The position numbers were made by a program, and so were the translations under genes. Shown piece by piece: positions 7,498 through 18,718 of a stretch of DNA of 64,000 nt; position 1 is the stretch's first letter, and each line of letters opens with the position of its first letter. Under the pieces are notes generated by a model that made no database searches, was not told where the DNA came from, and saw only the letters and a list, made by a program, of their open reading frames with translations. The stretch comes from CAIXSC01 sp046349855 (GTDB taxonomy: Bacteria; Planctomycetota; Planctomycetia; Pirellulales; Pirellulaceae): NCBI GenBank assembly GCA_046349855.1, contig JAXMBM010000010.1, positions 62,001 through 126,000 on the forward strand, given 5' to 3'.

Positions 7498-9465
7498 ATG
7501 GCGGCCATGATGCGTGGAATTCGCGGCAGTTTTCCGTTTCTGGCGCCTCTGCTGGCATGCGGAGCGCTCGCCTGGGCCGTGTCGTTTGGCACCCTGCCCC
7601 CCGCCGACTTCACGTTCAACAACGATGACGAGGTGAAGACGGTCGATCCGGCCAAGGCCACGGGACAGCCGGAAAACCGCATCATCAACGCCCTGTTCGA
7701 AGGGCTGCTGCGGCTCATGCCGGTCGACCAGCCGCCCGGCCCCGACGGGGTCGTCCCGCTGGCGGCCGCTCCGGGCTGCTCGGAGCTCCCCGAGATCTCG
7801 GCCGACGGCAAGACGTACACCTTCCGCCTTCGCCCGGACGCTCGCTGGTCGAACGGCGATCCGGTCACGGCCCACGACTTCGTCTGGTCGTGGCGGAGGA
7901 TGCTCCATCCGGAAACCGCGGGCGAGTATGCGTATCAGCTGTACTACGTCCGCGGCGCTCGGGCCTACAACCGCAGCGACGTCGAGGTGGGGGAGCGCGT
8001 CGAAGTCGAGCTTCCCGATCGCCCCAACCCGCTGCAGCCGTTTCCGCGCGGCACGATCGTGACAGGCATCGTGCGGGAAATCGTGCGACCGCCGGAACCC
8101 AAGATGGCCGAGACGGCGAAGGCCGAGCAGCGTGAACGGGCGCTGGCCGAATGGCGACGCCACTGGGTCTACGTGGTGGAAACACGCGTCGCCCGGGACG
8201 CCGCCGACGGTGGCGAGGCTCCGGGACCAACGCGCGCCTTCTCGCAGGAAGCGACCGTCGCCCACGTTTCACCGGGGCTGCCGGTCGAACGTTGCCTGCA
8301 CACGCTCAGCGACTTCATTGCCACGGGCGGGGCCCGCGCGGTGGACGATCACACGCTGGTCGTGGAGCTCAACAATCCCACGCCGTTCTTCAGCGAACTG
8401 GTGGCCTTCTATCCGTACTTTCCCGTGCATCGCGGTTGTGTCGAGCGGCATGGGTCGCCGGCCTGGACCAAGGCCGAGAACATCGTCAGCAACGGGCCAT
8501 TCACGCTGCAGTTCCGTCGTATTCGCGACCGCATCCGGCTGGCCCGGAATCCGCTCTACTGGGACGCGGCCAACGTCCACCTCAACATCATCGACGCCAT
8601 GGCGGTCAAGTATCAGACGACGTCGCTCAGCATGTTTCTCAACGGGCAGGTCGACTGGATCGTGAAGCCGCCCAATACCGTGTTGCCGCAGCTCCGACAG
8701 CGCGCCGATTTTCGCAGTTCCACCGGCATGATCGTCTACTTCTACCGGCTCAATACGGCCCACAAGCCGCTCGACGATCCCCGAGTCCGCCGGGCGCTCA
8801 ACATGGCGATGGACAAACAGGCGATCTGCGAACACGTGACGAAAGCGGGTGAGCGGCCGGCCCGGCATCTCGTGCCACCGGGCATGCGTGGTTACACGTC
8901 GCCAACCGGAGCCGGCTTCGACGTCGATGCGGCCCGCCAGCTGCTCGCCGATGCCGGTTTTCCCGGAGGTCGCGGTTTCCCCCGGCTGCAGCTGTTGTTC
9001 AACACCCACGACGCTCACCGCGATATCGCGGAAGTGATCCAGCAGCAGTGGAAGGCTCATCTGGGGATCGACATCGAGTTGCGGAATCTGGAATGGGGAG
9101 TCTATCTCGACAGCGTCACGCGCACCGACTTCGACATCGCGCGGGCCGGCTGGGTGCCCGACTACTCCGACCCCAACACGTTCCTGGACATGTTCGTCAC
9201 GGGCGGAGCTCACAACAACACCAACTGGGGGAATCCCGCATACGACCGGCTGATCGAGGCGGCGGGAGCCGAACCCGATCCGACGCGGCGGCTGGCGGCC
9301 CTCGCCGCGGCCGAACAGATTCTGCTCGACGAACAACCGATCATCCCGATCTACTTCTACACGACGATCAACATGGTCCATCCGCGGGTGCAGAATTTCA
9401 CACTCAATCCCCAGGATGTCCACCCGCTGCACGTGCTCCGCGTGACGGGAGGGAGAGGGGACTGA
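7498..9465 (+). CDS. oppA: Oligopeptide ABC transporter, substrate-binding protein
   Basis: A 655-residue periplasmic binding protein (SBP family 5). The N-terminus is a hydrophobic anchor or signal (FPFLAPLLACGALAWAV). Family blocks follow: NDDEVKTVDPAKATGQPENRI, YTFRLRPDARWSNGDPVTAHDFVWSWRRMLHPETA, and near the end RAGWVPDYSDPNTFLDMF. It captures peptides outside the membrane and hands them to OppB/OppC. About residues 155-265 carry an extra block of roughly 90-100 residues, with a charged helix (PKMAETAKAEQRERALAEWRR region), placed where the family normally goes straight from the AYN segment to the DDHT strand. ATG 7498 was chosen; ATGs at 7507 and 7510 are alternatives. First gene of oppABCDF; 2 bases separate it from oppB. 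Confidence 0.92.
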   Translation: MAAMMRGIRGSFPFLAPLLACGALAWAVSFGTLPPADFTFNNDDEVKTVDPAKATGQPENRIINALFEGLLRLMPVDQPPGPDGVVPLAAAPGCSELPEISADGKTYTFRLRPDARWSNGDPVTAHDFVWSWRRMLHPETAGEYAYQLYYVRGARAYNRSDVEVGERVEVELPDRPNPLQPFPRGTIVTGIVREIVRPPEPKMAETAKAEQRERALAEWRRHWVYVVETRVARDAADGGEAPGPTRAFSQEATVAHVSPGLPVERCLHTLSDFIATGGARAVDDHTLVVELNNPTPFFSELVAFYPYFPVHRGCVERHGSPAWTKAENIVSNGPFTLQFRRIRDRIRLARNPLYWDAANVHLNIIDAMAVKYQTTSLSMFLNGQVDWIVKPPNTVLPQLRQRADFRSSTGMIVYFYRLNTAHKPLDDPRVRRALNMAMDKQAICEHVTKAGERPARHLVPPGMRGYTSPTGAGFDVDAARQLLADAGFPGGRGFPRLQLLFNTHDAHRDIAEVIQQQWKAHLGIDIELRNLEWGVYLDSVTRTDFDIARAGWVPDYSDPNTFLDMFVTGGAHNNTNWGNPAYDRLIEAAGAEPDPTRRLAALAAAEQILLDEQPIIPIYFYTTINMVHPRVQNFTLNPQDVHPLHVLRVTGGRGD

Positions 9466-9467
9466 TC

Positions 9468-10391
9468 ATGGGACTGCTCCGCTTCCTGGCTCGCCGAGCG
9501 CTCTACGCGGCCCTGACTCTGTGGCTGGTCTACACGGCCACGTTCTTTCTGATGCGGGCCGTGCCCGGCGGCCCGTTTGCCAGCGAAAAGAACCTGCCGG
9601 AAGCGGTGAAACGGAACATCGAGGCCCGCTACCAGCTCGACAAGCCGTGGTACCAGCAGTACTTCACCCACCTTGGCAAGACGCTGCGCGGTGATCTGGG
9701 CCCCAGTTACAAGCTCGAAGACTTCACCGTCAACGAAGTCATCGCTCAGGGTTTTCCCGTCTCGGCGTCGCTCGGCATCTTCGCCCTGGTGTTCGCGCTC
9801 ACCCTGGGACTGACCGCCGGCGTCGTCTCGGCCGTGGCTCGACATTCCCCCTGGGACTACGGATTCATGGCGGTGGCGACGGTAGGAATCGCCGTGCCGA
9901 ATTTCGTGCTGGCGAGTCTGGCGGTGATTACGTTCGTGTTTCTCCTCAACGTCTTCCCCGCCGCGGGTTGGGGGAGCCTGCGGCAGCTGGTGCTCCCCGC
10001 CCTGTGCCTGGGCGCTCCCTTCGCCGGCTACATTGCTCGCCTGACCCGCACCGGCATGCTCGAAGTCCTCGGCCTCGACTACATCCGCACCGCCTACGCC
10101 AAGGGGCTGACTCCGCGGCGCGTCGTCGTGCGACATGCGCTCCGCGGAGCCATCCTGCCGGTCGTCTCCTACCTGGGACCGGCGGTCGCCGGCATTCTGA
10201 GTGGTTCGCTGGTGCTGGAGCGGATGTTTGCCATCCCTGGGATGGGAAGTCACTTCATTGAGGCGGCAACGCAGCGCGACTACACGCTGGCCATGGGGAT
10301 GGTGCTGGTCTACAGCGTGCTGCTGCAGTTCATGAACACACTGGTGGACCTGTCGTACGCCTTGATCGATCCGCGCGTCAAGCTCGAATAG
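9468..10391 (+). CDS. oppB: Oligopeptide ABC transporter, permease OppB
   Basis: A 307-residue inner-membrane permease of the usual OppB/DppB length. The first helix is ARRALYAALTLWLVYTATFFLMR, followed by the family motif PGGPF, and the EAA loop reads GLDYIRTAYAKGLTPRRVVVRHALR, the site that docks the ATPases. LPVVSYLGPAVAGILSGSLVLERMFAIPGMG near the end is typical. Start ATG 9468 is preceded by GGGAGAGGGG. It pairs with OppC to form the transmembrane channel. The gene lies 2 bases after oppA and 62 before oppC. Confidence 0.95.
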   Translation: MGLLRFLARRALYAALTLWLVYTATFFLMRAVPGGPFASEKNLPEAVKRNIEARYQLDKPWYQQYFTHLGKTLRGDLGPSYKLEDFTVNEVIAQGFPVSASLGIFALVFALTLGLTAGVVSAVARHSPWDYGFMAVATVGIAVPNFVLASLAVITFVFLLNVFPAAGWGSLRQLVLPALCLGAPFAGYIARLTRTGMLEVLGLDYIRTAYAKGLTPRRVVVRHALRGAILPVVSYLGPAVAGILSGSLVLERMFAIPGMGSHFIEAATQRDYTLAMGMVLVYSVLLQFMNTLVDLSYALIDPRVKLE

Positions 10392-10453
10392 TTCCCGGGA
10401 CCGCCCGGTCCGCGGATTCCCTTGGCCTCGACCCTTGGTCCCCTGATCCTGCC

Positions 10454-11671
10454 ATGACTGCTGCCGCCGATCACCGCGAAACGCCGGATGCCGCCCCGAG
10501 TGGGACGAGTGACGACGATCGCGCTTTGCTCGAGGAATCGCGGCGTCTGCACGGCGTCTCGCTGTGGCAGGATGCTCGCCGCCGACTGCGACGCAACGTG
10601 CTGGCTCGGTGGTCGCTGCGGTTCCTGGGACTCACCGCTGTGCTGGCGTTCTGCACGCCTCTGGTGCCGCTCCAGTCGCCGATCCTGCAGGACCTCAAGA
10701 ACCGGCAGTTTCAACCGCCGAACCTGCGGCCGGTGACTCTGGGGCTCGCTCCCTACCACCAGCGGATCGCGGAGCTCGACGCCCGCCTGGCCGCTCTTCC
10801 CCCGACGGCTGCCGAGCGGACGGAGCTCGAACAGACTCGGCAGAAGCTCGTGGACAACGACCCGTTCCAGACGCTCTGGAATCGCCCCGGACCGCTGACG
10901 CGGGCGCTGATCCAGTGCCGGCTGGCCGTGTTTGGCGACTGGTGCCTGCCGTCGCTCTGCGGCACCGACAGCCTGGGGCGCGACGTGCTGTCCCGCATCT
11001 GCTGGGGCTCCCGCGTCTCGCTCGTGGTCGGCATCGTGGCGTCGCTGGTGTCGCTGGTGATTGGCGTGTCGTATGGCGCCATCTCGGGTTATGCGGGCGG
11101 CTGGGTGGACGACGTGCTGATGCGGATCGTCGACATCCTGTATTCCATCCCGTTCATCTTTGTCGTGATCTTCCTGATGACGATCCTCAGCGAACCGACG
11201 ATCAAGCGGACGCTGCTGGCGTACCGCATCGATCAGATGATGATCTTCTATCTGGTGATCGGCGCGATCTACTGGCTGACGATGGCCCGTGTCGTGCGCG
11301 GTCAGGTGCTGTCGCTGAAGCACGAGCAGTTCGTCGAAGCGGCGCGGACGATCGGCGCCGGGCGGCTGCGGATCATTTTCCGCCATCTCGTCCCCAATGT
11401 GCTCAGCATCGTCATCGTCTACCTGACGCTCACCATCCCCGCCGTGATGCTGTTCGAAGCGTTCCTCTCGTTCCTGGGACTCGGGGTCTCGCCGCCCGAC
11501 GTCTCGCTCGGGCTGCTGATCAACGAGGGGATCCAGGTCATCACGCCGGTCAAAACGTATGGCTGGCTGGTAGCGTTCCCCGGGTTGGCGCTGACGCTGA
11601 CCCTGCTGGCCCTCAACTTCCTTGGCGATGGCCTGCGCGACGCCCTCGATCCCCGCATGAAGAACCGGTGA
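10454..11671 (+). CDS. oppC: Oligopeptide ABC transporter, permease OppC with enlarged periplasmic loop
   Basis: A 405-residue permease, about 100 longer than most OppC proteins. The first helix (about residues 50-68) is followed by a long soluble stretch with a charged helix (YHQRIAELDARLAALP, TELEQTRQKLVDN) before the conserved GTDSLGRDVLSRI block, here at about residue 170 rather than near 90. The EAA loop is EQFVEAARTIGAGRLRIIFRHLVPN, and SFLGLGVSPPDVSLGLLI is also typical. The extra part should lie outside the membrane, on the side where OppA docks. The gene follows oppB and is 18 bases before oppD. Confidence 0.94.
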   Translation: MTAAADHRETPDAAPSGTSDDDRALLEESRRLHGVSLWQDARRRLRRNVLARWSLRFLGLTAVLAFCTPLVPLQSPILQDLKNRQFQPPNLRPVTLGLAPYHQRIAELDARLAALPPTAAERTELEQTRQKLVDNDPFQTLWNRPGPLTRALIQCRLAVFGDWCLPSLCGTDSLGRDVLSRICWGSRVSLVVGIVASLVSLVIGVSYGAISGYAGGWVDDVLMRIVDILYSIPFIFVVIFLMTILSEPTIKRTLLAYRIDQMMIFYLVIGAIYWLTMARVVRGQVLSLKHEQFVEAARTIGAGRLRIIFRHLVPNVLSIVIVYLTLTIPAVMLFEAFLSFLGLGVSPPDVSLGLLINEGIQVITPVKTYGWLVAFPGLALTLTLLALNFLGDGLRDALDPRMKNR

Positions 11672-11689
11672 TGGCAAGCGAGTAGCAAC

Positions 11690-12715
11690 ATGGGCGAGAC
11701 TCTGCTGGAAGTCGACGATCTGCGCGTGGTGTTCGACACGGACGATGGTCCGGTCCGGGCCGTGGACGGCCTGTCGTTCCGTGTCGAGCGGGGCGAGACG
11801 CTGGGGATCGTCGGCGAATCCGGCTCGGGCAAGTCGGTCACCAGTCTGGCCATCATGGGGCTGATTCCGCAGCCACCCGGCCGGATCACCTCGGGGCGCA
11901 TCCTGTTCGAGGGGCACGATCTGGTCCAGGCTGCTCCCCGACAGCTCCGCACCGTTCGCGGCCGCAAGATCGCCATGATCTTCCAGGACCCGATGACGGC
12001 CCTGAATCCGTTCCTCACCGTGGGCGAGCAGCTGGTCGAGATGACGCGACTCCACCTGGGGCACGGGATGTCTGAAGCTCGGCGGCACGCCATCAGCATG
12101 CTGGAACGCGTCGGGATCCCCGCCCCGGACCGCCGGATCGACGATTACCCCCACCAGTTCTCCGGCGGTATGCGGCAGCGGGTCATGATCGCCATGGCGC
12201 TCTCCTGTCAACCCGAGGTGCTCATCGCCGACGAGCCGACCACGGCGCTCGACGTGACCATCCAGGCCCAGATCCTCGAATTGCTCCAGCAGCTGCAGCG
12301 GGCGCACGGCATGAGCATCCTGCTGATCACGCACGACCTGGGGGTGGTGGCGAACAGCTGTCAGCGCGTGATCGTCATGTACGGCGGGCGGATCGTCGAG
12401 GAAGCTCCGGCGAACGCACTGTTCGCCGATCCGCGCCACCCCTACACCTTGGGCCTGTTGCAATCGATTCCGCGCTGGGACGGGACGGCCTCGCGGGAGT
12501 TGCGTGCGATCGAGGGGCAGCCGCCCAACATGGCTCATCCGCCGCCGGGCTGCGCGTTTCACCCGCGCTGTCCCTTCGTGCTGTCACGCTGCCGCACGGA
12601 AGCCCCGTCCCTGCAGCCGCGACCCGTCGGGCCGGAACCGCACGTCGCGGGTCGGCTGGCCTGCTTCGCCGATCTGCCGGCCGTGGCCGGCGCGCGGGAG
12701 GTGCCCCATGGCTGA
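11690..12715 (+). CDS. oppD: Oligopeptide ABC transporter, ATP-binding protein OppD
   Basis: A 341-residue ABC ATPase. Walker A is GESGSGKS (about residue 43), the Q-loop is IFQDPMTALNP, the signature is FSGGMRQRV, Walker B is VLIADEPTTALD and the switch histidine is in LLITHDLG. The C-terminal oligo/dipeptide extension has HPYTLGLLQSIPR and the cysteine cluster CAFHPRCPFVLSRC, typical of the Opp/Dpp subfamily and often binding a [4Fe-4S] cluster. It couples ATP hydrolysis to transport with OppF. Its stop overlaps the oppF start by 8 bases. Confidence 0.96.
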   Translation: MGETLLEVDDLRVVFDTDDGPVRAVDGLSFRVERGETLGIVGESGSGKSVTSLAIMGLIPQPPGRITSGRILFEGHDLVQAAPRQLRTVRGRKIAMIFQDPMTALNPFLTVGEQLVEMTRLHLGHGMSEARRHAISMLERVGIPAPDRRIDDYPHQFSGGMRQRVMIAMALSCQPEVLIADEPTTALDVTIQAQILELLQQLQRAHGMSILLITHDLGVVANSCQRVIVMYGGRIVEEAPANALFADPRHPYTLGLLQSIPRWDGTASRELRAIEGQPPNMAHPPPGCAFHPRCPFVLSRCRTEAPSLQPRPVGPEPHVAGRLACFADLPAVAGAREVPHG

Positions 12716-13739
12716 GCCATCGTCTCCTCGCCCGGCGGGTCCCATCGCCACTCTGGCCCACCCTCCCGCCTCGCCCCCCCCGCTGCTCGAGGTCCGCGGG
12801 TTGAAGGTCCATTTTCCAGGGCGCGGCCGCTGGTTCGGTCCCCGGTCGATGATCCGGGCCGTGGATGGGGTGAGTTTCTCGATTCGCCCCGGCGAAACGC
12901 TCGGGCTGGTCGGCGAGTCCGGCTGCGGCAAGTCCACCACCGCCCGGGCCCTCGTCGGACTCGTGCGACCCACGGCCGGTGAAATCGAGCTGGACGGCCA
13001 GCGCATCGAGGGACTCTCCGAGGCAGGATTGCGAGCCCATCGCCGGACGATCCAGATGATCTTCCAGGATCCGTTCGCGTCCCTCAATCCGCGCATGACC
13101 GTGGGGAATATCATCAGCGAGCCGATGGACATCTATGGCCTGCACGCCCCGCGCGATCGCCAGCTCGAAGCTCTCCGGCTGATGCGCCTGGTGGGACTCG
13201 ATCCCCGCTTCCTCAATCGTTACCCGCACGAATTCTCGGGAGGACAGCGGCAGCGGATCGGCATCGCTCGGGCACTGGCGGTCCAACCGCGGCTGATTGT
13301 CTGCGACGAACCGATCTCCGCGCTCGACGTCTCGATCCAGGCCCAGGTGATCAATCTCTTGATGCGGCTCCAGCAACAATTGGGACTCGCCTACCTGTTC
13401 ATCGCCCACGACCTGGCGGTCGTCCGGCATATTGCTCACCGAGTCGGTGTCATGTATCTGGGACGGATCGTCGAGATGGCCGATTCGGCGACCTTGTTCG
13501 CGCATCCGCGGCATCCGTACACCCAGGCTCTGCTTTCCGCCGCTCCCGTGCCAGATCCGCAGCGGGAACGCCAGCGGCAGCGGATCGTGTTGCAGGGCGA
13601 GGTGCCGGCGCCGGACCGAGTCTATCCGGGGTGCCCGTTTGCCGACCGTTGCCCGATCGTCGAAGCGGCCTGCCGCACCGCTCCGCCTCCGCTGACCGGT
13701 GACACGCACCAGACCGCCTGCTTCCGCGCCGCCGAGTAA
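12708..13739 (+). CDS. oppF: Oligopeptide ABC transporter, ATP-binding protein OppF
   Basis: A 343-residue ABC ATPase. Walker A is GESGCGKS (about residue 73), the Q-loop is IFQDPFASLNP, the signature is FSGGQRQRIG, Walker B is LIVCDEPISALD, and the H-loop is FIAHDLAVV. The C-terminal peptide-transporter extension has HPYTQALLSAAPVPDP and cysteines in YPGCPFADRCPIVEAAC. The N-terminal 20 or so residues are proline-rich and precede the ABC fold. ATG 12708 overlaps the oppD stop (ATGGCTGA arrangement), so translation is probably coupled. It is the last gene of the transporter operon; a perfect hairpin lies 49 bases downstream. Confidence 0.96.
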   Translation: MAEPSSPRPAGPIATLAHPPASPPPLLEVRGLKVHFPGRGRWFGPRSMIRAVDGVSFSIRPGETLGLVGESGCGKSTTARALVGLVRPTAGEIELDGQRIEGLSEAGLRAHRRTIQMIFQDPFASLNPRMTVGNIISEPMDIYGLHAPRDRQLEALRLMRLVGLDPRFLNRYPHEFSGGQRQRIGIARALAVQPRLIVCDEPISALDVSIQAQVINLLMRLQQQLGLAYLFIAHDLAVVRHIAHRVGVMYLGRIVEMADSATLFAHPRHPYTQALLSAAPVPDPQRERQRQRIVLQGEVPAPDRVYPGCPFADRCPIVEAACRTAPPPLTGDTHQTACFRAAE

Positions 13740-13788
13740 ACGTGTGGGACGCAGCGCTGCGTGCGCTGTCCCCACTTCGATTTCGGGT

Positions 13789-13812
13789 ACGACGGACTTT
13801 CCCGTCCGTCGT
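13789..13812 (+). terminator. Perfect 9-bp hairpin after oppF
   Basis: ACGACGGAC (13789-13797) and GTCCGTCGT (13804-13812) pair exactly around a 6-base loop TTTCCC. It lies 49 bases after the oppF stop, where a terminator would be expected, but there is no T-run after it. It directly abuts the first arm of the dispersed repeat element, so it may instead belong to a repeat. Confidence 0.45.
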
Positions 13813-14244
13813 CATAGTCGTGGATCACTCCGTGATCCAACGCTTCTGAGTCCGGACGTTGAATCTCGGAGCGATCCACGAGTACGTTTGTAATCGTACT
13901 GAATCAGCAGGTTGCCCATCCTGGCCTCGAGGCGCGATGGCCACACGAACGGAACAACCACCAGCGATATTGCAGCAAGCTCAAGAAGGTGGAGCAGCGA
14001 CCGCTCACCCATAGTCGTGGATCACTCCGTGATCCAACGCCTCTGAGTCCGGACGTTGACTCGCTCCTTGATCCAACGCGACCGTGTCCCGTCATTGGAT
14101 CGCGGAACGATCCAACGTTCTGGCGCAGAGGCGTTGGACCACGGAGTGGTCCACGACTATGCCCGCCTTACCATCATCCACGCTCCGTCGCGCCCAAGTA
14201 TGCACTTCACACTGTCTGAAGCCGGAGAACCTGGTGCTGTCCAA
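13813..14244. repeat. Dispersed hairpin element, two copies, outer end against DUF1501 stop codon
   Basis: There is no supported gene from 13740 to 14244. The first small copy (13813-13884) has left arm GGATCACTCCGTGATCC (13822-13838) and a degraded right arm. The second is larger: left arm 14010-14039 and right arm 14133-14162 are inverted copies differing at two positions, both of which keep the small hairpin in each arm (GGATCA/TGATCC on the left, GGACCA/TGGTCC on the right). To its right come CTTCACACTGTCTGAAGCCG and CCTGGTGCTGTCCAA, the outer end of the family. On the minus strand that end reads TTGGACAGCACCAGG and starts at the base after the TAG stop of the DUF1501 gene. Confidence 0.85.
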
Positions 14245-15591
14245 CTAGAGCAGTTCGCGCGGCACCTCGCCGCCCGCCAGCAGCTTGTTCGGGCGTCCGG
14301 AATGATCTTTGAGCGTGATGTCGGGAGACAGCCCCAGAGCGTGATAGAAGATCATGCAGAAATCGTTGGGCGTGATCGGACGGCTGGTCGGATATTCGGC
14401 CTTGTCGTTGGTACTCCCCACGACCTGCCCGTGACGGTAGCCGCCCCCCGCCACCAGGATGCTCTGCGCCTGCGGCCAATGATCGCGACCGGCGTTGGCG
14501 TTGATCCGCGGCGTGCGACCGAACTCACCCGCGGTGACCACCAGCGTGTCGTCCAGCAGCCCGCGGCGGGAAAGATCGTCGATCAGCACACCGACCGCGC
14601 GATCGTGGCGCGGCAGCTTGTCGTCGAGCGCCCCCTTGATGTTGCCGTGGTCGTCCCAGTACCCGGTGTTCACCGTCACAAACCGTACCCCGGCTTCGAT
14701 GAGGCGGCGGGCCATCAGGGTCTGCTCGCCCCAGCCCGGTCCGTACGCTTCCCGCACCGCGGGATCCTCGCGGGACAGGTCGAGTGCATCGCGCGTGCGT
14801 CCCGAGAGCAGGATGTCGAGCGCCTGCTGGGTCATCTGGTCCATGTTCTGGAACGTCCCTTGGGCATCCACGTCGCGCCGCACCCGGTCCAACTGCTGAG
14901 TGAGACTGAGGCGTCCCGCGAGCCGCTCCTGGGACAGTTCCGCCAAGAGCTGGAAACTGCGGGCCTCGGCCGTCGGTAAGCGGCCCGCTTCGTCACCGTA
15001 GCTGAATTCGCCGACCCGAATCGGATTGTGGGCCACGCCCAGGTACGAGGCTCCGTGATAGCCGAACCCGCCGTCGTTGAAGTTCACCGACGCGGGGGCT
15101 CCCGGCCGAGTCGGTCCCAGCAGGCGGGCCGCAATCGCTCCCATCGACGGCCGCCGCGGCGCACGATCGGAACCATTGGCTCCCAGGAAGCCGGTGAGCA
15201 GCCAGTGGGCGGCGGCCCAGTGATCGCCGTTGCCGTGAGTGAATCCGCGGAACACGGTGGTCCGGTCCATGATCCGGGCATGAAACGGCATTTTTTCGCA
15301 GATCGGCAGCCCGACCAGCGACGAAGAAATCGGCTCGTACGGGCCGCGATACTCGGCCGGAGCCTCGGGTTTCATGTCGAACGTATCGAGCTGCGAGGGG
15401 CCGCCGTGCTGCCAGATGAGGATCACCGAGCGTTTGGCACGTCCCAGTCCGGTCCCCCCGGCCGCCACCCCTTCGGCCCGCAGCAGATCAGCCAGCGTCA
15501 GTCCGGCGAACCCCAAAAACCCGGCTCGCAGGAACCCTCGACGGTTCACGCCATCGCACGTCTTCCGGCCCTGTCCCACAATCTCGATCAT
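14245..15591 (-). CDS. Secreted DUF1501 protein (sulfatase-like fold)
   Basis: A 448-residue protein with a twin-arginine-like leader (NRRGFLRAGFLGFAGLTLADLL). DUF1501 blocks follow: SVILIWQHGGPSQLDTFDMKPEAP, HGNGDHWAAAHWLLTG, the central NTGYWDDHGN, and VVTAGEFGRTPRIN...GRDHWP. These resemble alkaline-phosphatase-superfamily metal sites (D, H, GE-FGR, DHW). Planctomycetes have many such proteins, usually paired with a DUF1549/DUF1553 cytochrome protein; none is adjacent here. Start ATG 15591 is preceded by GAGGTGG. The substrate is unknown; a role in processing sulfated or otherwise substituted polymers is only a guess. The stop codon directly touches a dispersed repeat element. Confidence 0.92.
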   Translation of the reverse strand: MIEIVGQGRKTCDGVNRRGFLRAGFLGFAGLTLADLLRAEGVAAGGTGLGRAKRSVILIWQHGGPSQLDTFDMKPEAPAEYRGPYEPISSSLVGLPICEKMPFHARIMDRTTVFRGFTHGNGDHWAAAHWLLTGFLGANGSDRAPRRPSMGAIAARLLGPTRPGAPASVNFNDGGFGYHGASYLGVAHNPIRVGEFSYGDEAGRLPTAEARSFQLLAELSQERLAGRLSLTQQLDRVRRDVDAQGTFQNMDQMTQQALDILLSGRTRDALDLSREDPAVREAYGPGWGEQTLMARRLIEAGVRFVTVNTGYWDDHGNIKGALDDKLPRHDRAVGVLIDDLSRRGLLDDTLVVTAGEFGRTPRINANAGRDHWPQAQSILVAGGGYRHGQVVGSTNDKAEYPTSRPITPNDFCMIFYHALGLSPDITLKDHSGRPNKLLAGGEVPRELL

Positions 15592-15758
15592 GGCGTCCAC
15601 CTCGCTCCCGTCCCGCAACCAATCAGAACACTCTGATGTAAGTATATCGTCGTCCCGCTCCCTGAACGAGAGAAGAGCTGGGAGACCAGATGAAAGGAAG
15701 AAGGGAAACGGAAGATATCCGAAGGCATCCGACGGTGCGGCAACGTGCCCGGCAACCT

Positions 15759-18563
<2,805 letters not shown>

Positions 18564-18718
18564 CGCCTCGCGCTCGTCGCGCCCCCCGTTCACCCTTTGA
18601 CGGTCGCCCCCTCTTCCGACGGCGACACGGCGGTTGGCGACATTCCTGTCGCCGACCTGACGGCTGGCCCTGCGGCAATCACCCCGGCCGAGCCGCTCTC
18701 ATGCTACCACGGCGCACG

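Noticed and set aside
10310..12562. Long minus-strand open frame opposite oppC and oppD
   Set aside because: Antisense shadow; the plus strand has full ABC transporter motifs and overlapping gene order.
13812..14095. Short frames between oppF and the DUF1501 gene
   Set aside because: They read through copies of the dispersed element and share its palindromic words.
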